From: Massilia sp. 9I
GTDB taxonomy: Bacteria; Pseudomonadota; Gammaproteobacteria; Burkholderiales; Burkholderiaceae_D
Length of the DNA: 64,000 nucleotides
Assembly: GCF_902506415.1 (NCBI RefSeq)
Contig: NZ_LR733275.1
Coordinates: forward strand, 2,147,795 to 2,211,794
Direction: 5' to 3'
The notes beneath the pieces are model-generated. The model was not told the DNA's origin, made no database searches, and saw nothing but the letters and a program-made list of their open reading frames with translations. The first letter of the stretch is position 1; every line of letters begins with the position of its first letter. The translations under genes were made by a program, and so were the position numbers. Positions 61,176 to 64,000 of this stretch are shown in pieces.

Positions 61176-62340
61176 GCCGGCACGCCCGAGTCCGCATCGC
61201 CGCGCGGGCGCGCCGTCACCACCCGGTTGCGCCCGCCTTCCTTGGCCGCATACAGGGCCGCGTCCGCGCGGTTCATCAGGTCGGAGAAATCTTCCCCTCT
61301 TCCAGCATCGCCAGGCCGATGCTGACCGTATAGGCCGCACCCTCGGCCTGCGTCGATCTGTCCAGTGCGCTGCGCAGGCGCTCGGCCACGGCCAGCGCTG
61401 TCTCGCGCGTAGCTTCCGGTAAAAGCACCCCGAACTCTTCCCCACCCAGGCGGGCGCAGTAGTCGATCTTGCGGATCACTTCCTGGGTACGCTGCACCAG
61501 GTCGCGCAGCACCTGGTCGCCCACGCCGTGTCCATAGGTGTCATTGATGCGCTTGAAGTGGTCGGCATCGATCAGCAGAAGGCCGAGACCGCTACCGTGG
61601 CGCTGCGCCCGCGCCAGTTCGCGCTCGGCGGCCTCGAAGAAGGCGCGGCGCGAAGGGGCGCCCGTCAGGTGATCGTGCTCGGCGGCATAGGCCGTCTCGG
61701 ACAGCACGCGCGCGTTCGACATCATCACTGCGCCCAGGGTCAGCGCCGGCATGGCCAGGGTACCGATCGCGACGAAGGCGATGTTGATGGTGGCCGGATC
61801 GATCGAGGTGATCGGCGCCCAGGCATCCACCGCATAGAATGACCCGCGGAAGGCATGCCCGCATCCGAGCGCGAAGGCGGTAATGCGGGTGAAGGTGAAA
61901 GGATAGCGCAGGCGCCCTTCCGCTACCTTCGGCACGCAGCGGTAGATGGCGAAGCAGACGCTGGCATGGTAGGCCGAGACCGAGGTGATGCGCAGGGACA
62001 GCGACTCGTGCACGTCATGGAAGACCACCAGAGCGCAGAATGCGGCGAGCCCGCCCAGCACCAGGGCGCGGACCGGCACGGCCAGGCCGAGGTGGCGGCG
62101 AAAACCCACGTACATCAGCGCGATCGTCGCCAGCAGCATCGCATTGGCGAGCTCGAGGCTCAAGAGGTCGGGCAGGACGCCGCGCGATGCGAACAGCAGC
62201 AGTGAAATGACCGCCAGGGCATTGGCCTGTCCCCATTCACGGATACCGACGACCTTGCTGCTGGCAAGCGAAGACAGGACCAGTAACATGACCACCGACA
62301 GCGCGGTGGTGACCAACATCAGACTCAGGGTACTCAGCAT
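61172..62340 (-). pseudogene. Diguanylate cyclase (GGDEF) with a C-terminal frameshift
   Basis: Six predicted membrane helices (about residues 1-185) precede a GGDEF domain with DHLTGAPSRRAFFEAAE, DADHFKRINDTYGH and the active-site motif LGGEEFGVLL, so the catalytic core is intact. At a run of four C (61294-61297 on the plus strand) the frame shifts: translation would stop at 61276 after MLEEGKISPT. In the other frame the normal end continues, EDFSDLMNRADAALYAAKEG then GRNRVV, and stops at 61172. One base is missing. It is either a true mutation that removes the last helix of the domain or a sequencing error in a homopolymer. The start at 62340 was chosen at the first helix. Confidence 0.75.
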
Positions 62341-62545
62341 GGGCAGAAGCGACAGCGGACGGGGAAAGCAATGGCGCATCGCCACCCTGGGGTGGGCCGG
62401 CCGCACTGCATGCGATGGAGCCGGCGCCGGGCCGTCCGTCCCGAATCATTGGCTCAGCCATATGATAGCAAGAACTGCGGCAAGTCTTCTTGCCCCGATG
62501 CAATTTGAACCTGAGCTTGCAACAGTAGAAAGGCCTTGATCAGGC

Positions 62546-62866
62546 CTAGGGAGCCGCGCCCTGAGCGGACGCAGGCGCCGCGGCGTCCTTCTTGGCCGCG
62601 CGCCGGCGCCGCGAATCCTTGGGGTCCGCCACCAGCGGGCGGTAGATTTCGATGCGGTCGCGCTCGCGCAGGACGGTGTCGAGCGTCTGCTTTTTGGCGT
62701 AGATGCCGACCGGCTGGGTGCTCAGGTTAATGTCCGGATACGCTTCCAGCACGCCGCTCATCTCGATCGCGGCGCCGATGGTGGTGCCGGGCGCGACCTT
62801 CATCGGACGCAGGAACTCGTCGCGCGCCGAGGCGTAGCAGACATAGACCTGCAGCAGTTCAGCCAT
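62546..62866 (-). CDS. rnfH: RnfH family protein
   Basis: A 106-residue ubiquitin-like small protein of the RnfH/UPF0125 family: ELLQVYVCYASARDEFLR at the N-terminus, SGVLEAYPDINLST, and RDRIEIYRPLVADPKDSRRRRA at the end, given in outline. Its function is unknown. Its start overlaps the end of ratA by eight bases, the usual arrangement of this pair. The Ala-rich tail is longer than in enterobacterial members. Confidence 0.92.
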   Translation of the reverse strand: MAELLQVYVCYASARDEFLRPMKVAPGTTIGAAIEMSGVLEAYPDINLSTQPVGIYAKKQTLDTVLRERDRIEIYRPLVADPKDSRRRRAAKKDAAAPASAQGAAP

Positions 62867-63290
62867 AGATCGCCTCGGCCCGCTTGCTGAAGGAATCGAC
62901 CATGGTGTTGGCGATCATGCCGAACACCGGGCCGATGATCTGTTCCAGGATGATGCTGGAGAACTCGTACTGCAGTTCGAAGTCGATCTTGCAGGCGTCG
63001 GCGCGCAGCGCCTTGAAATTCCAGGTTCCTTCCAGCATCTTGAACGGTCCGTCGACCAGGTGCATCTTCATTTGGGTCGGACGGTTGTTGTGGTTCGAGG
63101 TGGCAAAGCTCTGCTTCACGCCGTGGAAATTGATTTGCAGGCTGGCGACCAGCTTGTCCTCGGACCGTTCGAGGACTTTCACGCCGCCGCACCAGGGCAG
63201 GAATTTTGGATAGTCTTCAACCTTGGCGACAAGGTCGAACATCTGCTCGGTGCTATAGCCGAGAAAAACTGATTTGTGCACTACTGCCAT
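62859..63290 (-). CDS. ratA: RatA / Coq10-like START-domain protein
   Basis: A 143-residue single START domain: MAVVHKSVFLGYSTEQMFDL at the N-terminus, VEDYPKFLPWCGG, then VDGPFKMLEGTW and the long C-terminal helix DSFSKRAEAIYG. The family includes E. coli RatA, which inhibits 70S ribosome assembly, and the ubiquinone-binding protein Coq10; in most bacteria the latter role is the more likely. It is co-transcribed with rnfH and divergent from smpB, the standard arrangement. Confidence 0.93.
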   Translation of the reverse strand: MAVVHKSVFLGYSTEQMFDLVAKVEDYPKFLPWCGGVKVLERSEDKLVASLQINFHGVKQSFATSNHNNRPTQMKMHLVDGPFKMLEGTWNFKALRADACKIDFELQYEFSSIILEQIIGPVFGMIANTMVDSFSKRAEAIYG

Positions 63291-63397
63291 TGGTCAACCG
63301 TTTGTTATGATGTTGGACGAGTTGCATTTTGCGCCATGCAATCCTTGCATCGGCGCCACAGCAGTAGTTTAACCGAGACGCGGATTTTCGCTATTTC

Positions 63398-63847
63398 ATG
63401 AGTATTGTTGACAATAAAAAAGCTTTTTTCGACTACTTCATCGAGGACCGGTATGAAGCCGGCATCGTGCTGGAGGGGTGGGAAGTCAAGGCCATCCGCG
63501 AAGGCAAGGTTCAGATCAAGGAGGCCTATGTCGTCGTGCGCAACGGCGAGCTGTTCCTGTTCGGCGCCCACATCAGCGCGCTGACCACGGCGTCCGCCTT
63601 CAGCCACCCGGAAGCGCTGCGCACCCGCAAGCTGCTGCTGCACCGCGCCGAGGTGGACAAACTGGTCGGCAAGGTCGAACGCGCCGGCTATACCCTGCTG
63701 CCGCTGAACCTGCACTTCAAGGGCGGCCGCGTGAAGTGCGAGATCGGCCTGGCCAAGGGCAAGAAGCAGCACGACAAGCGCGCCACCGAGAAGGACCGCG
63801 ACGCCAAGCGCGAAGTCGCCTCGGCGATGAAGCAGCACCGCCGCTGA
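63398..63847 (+). CDS. smpB: SsrA-binding protein SmpB
   Basis: A 149-residue tmRNA-binding protein needed for trans-translation of stalled ribosomes. Typical segments are [47 protein letters not shown] and the basic tail [14 protein letters not shown]. The length is standard. The tmRNA gene itself is not in the window. It is divergent from ratA and immediately convergent with the next gene. Confidence 0.97.
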   Translation: MSIVDNKKAFFDYFIEDRYEAGIVLEGWEVKAIREGKVQIKEAYVVVRNGELFLFGAHISALTTASAFSHPEALRTRKLLLHRAEVDKLVGKVERAGYTLLPLNLHFKGGRVKCEIGLAKGKKQHDKRATEKDRDAKREVASAMKQHRR

Positions 63848-64000
63848 TCAAGCCGCGCGCATCGCTCCCGCGCGGTCCAGGTTCATCACCTGGGCGTTCG
63901 ACTGCGCGACGGCGTCCCCGTCGTGCGTCGAAAACAGGAACAGGCGCCGGTCCCGCTCGCGCCTGAATACCTCCATCAGGTAGGCCTTGGCCCCGGCATC
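63848..64000 (-). CDS. ABC transporter ATP-binding protein, partial (C-terminal end only)
   Basis: Fifty codons in a single open frame from the right edge to a TGA at 63848. The visible part reads AYLMEVFRRERDRRLFLFST and contains the H-loop STHD, then AVAQSNAQVMNLDRAG. This resembles the end of an ABC ATPase of the lipoprotein-release or MacB type. It abuts the smpB stop without a gap. The rest lies outside the window, so the subfamily is uncertain. Confidence 0.6.
   Translation of the reverse strand, partial: DAGAKAYLMEVFRRERDRRLFLFSTHDGDAVAQSNAQVMNLDRAGAMRAA

Overview
The window reads as chromosome of a high-G+C betaproteobacterium of the Massilia/Telluria/Duganella type (Oxalobacteraceae). 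This is inferred from the very high G+C, a PEP-CTERM exported protein, the smpB-ratA-rnfH and guaB-guaA neighbourhoods, a large TonB receptor and many sugar-degrading enzymes. No rRNA, tRNA or CRISPR array was recognised.

Layout. 1-5.2 kb: truncated MBL-fold lipoprotein, a pair of dyad operators, zwf, DUF2784 protein, PhaC-like hydrolase, TRIC channel. 5.2-18.6 kb: GH3 beta-glucosidase flanked by LacI-type operators, YeeE/YedE sulfur transporter, MFS carrier, succinate-semialdehyde dehydrogenase, SMP-30 lactonase, GH1 enzyme, PEP-CTERM protein, AraC regulator, FAD oxidoreductase. 18.7-34.7 kb: a large organosulfur-scavenging regulon. It contains an ABC importer operon, a TonB receptor, two SsuD-like flavin monooxygenases, three proteins resembling the desulfinase DszB, an FMN reductase and an SfnR-like sigma-54 activator with no receiver domain. 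Six sigma-54 (-24/-12) promoters can be read directly, one before each transcription unit, with a shared motif upstream of them that is probably the activator's binding site. The implied route is outer-membrane uptake, inner-membrane uptake, FMNH2-dependent oxygenation and sulfinate cleavage to sulfite, switched on as one unit.

34.8-39.8 kb: Ser/Thr kinase with TPR-like repeats, a small conserved-looking protein, an AAA+ regulator with a broken GAFTGA loop, and an unknown protein. 39.8-40.4 kb: AT-rich stretch and a decayed universal stress protein gene. 40.4-49.9 kb: DoxX protein, GH20 hexosaminidase with a sugar porter, Tat-exported carboxylesterase with a PL1-type lyase, and a fatty-acid hydroxylase family membrane protein.

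50.6-57.4 kb: a genomic island at the 3' end of guaA. The old guaA tail and its terminator are stranded 6.8 kb away, and a second copy of the island end lies exactly in the middle, so this looks like two tandem insertions of about 3.4 kb. Each carries one large putative anti-phage gene: an AAA_13/RloC-like ATPase with a zinc hook and a possible anticodon-nuclease tail, and a NACHT-type STAND NTPase with an N-terminal PD-(D/E)XK nuclease domain. No integrase was found. 57.4-64 kb: guaA, guaB, DUF4124 protein, a frameshifted diguanylate cyclase, rnfH, ratA, smpB and a partial ABC ATPase.

The two best candidates for something undescribed are the sigma-54 organosulfur regulon and the tandem guaA defence island.
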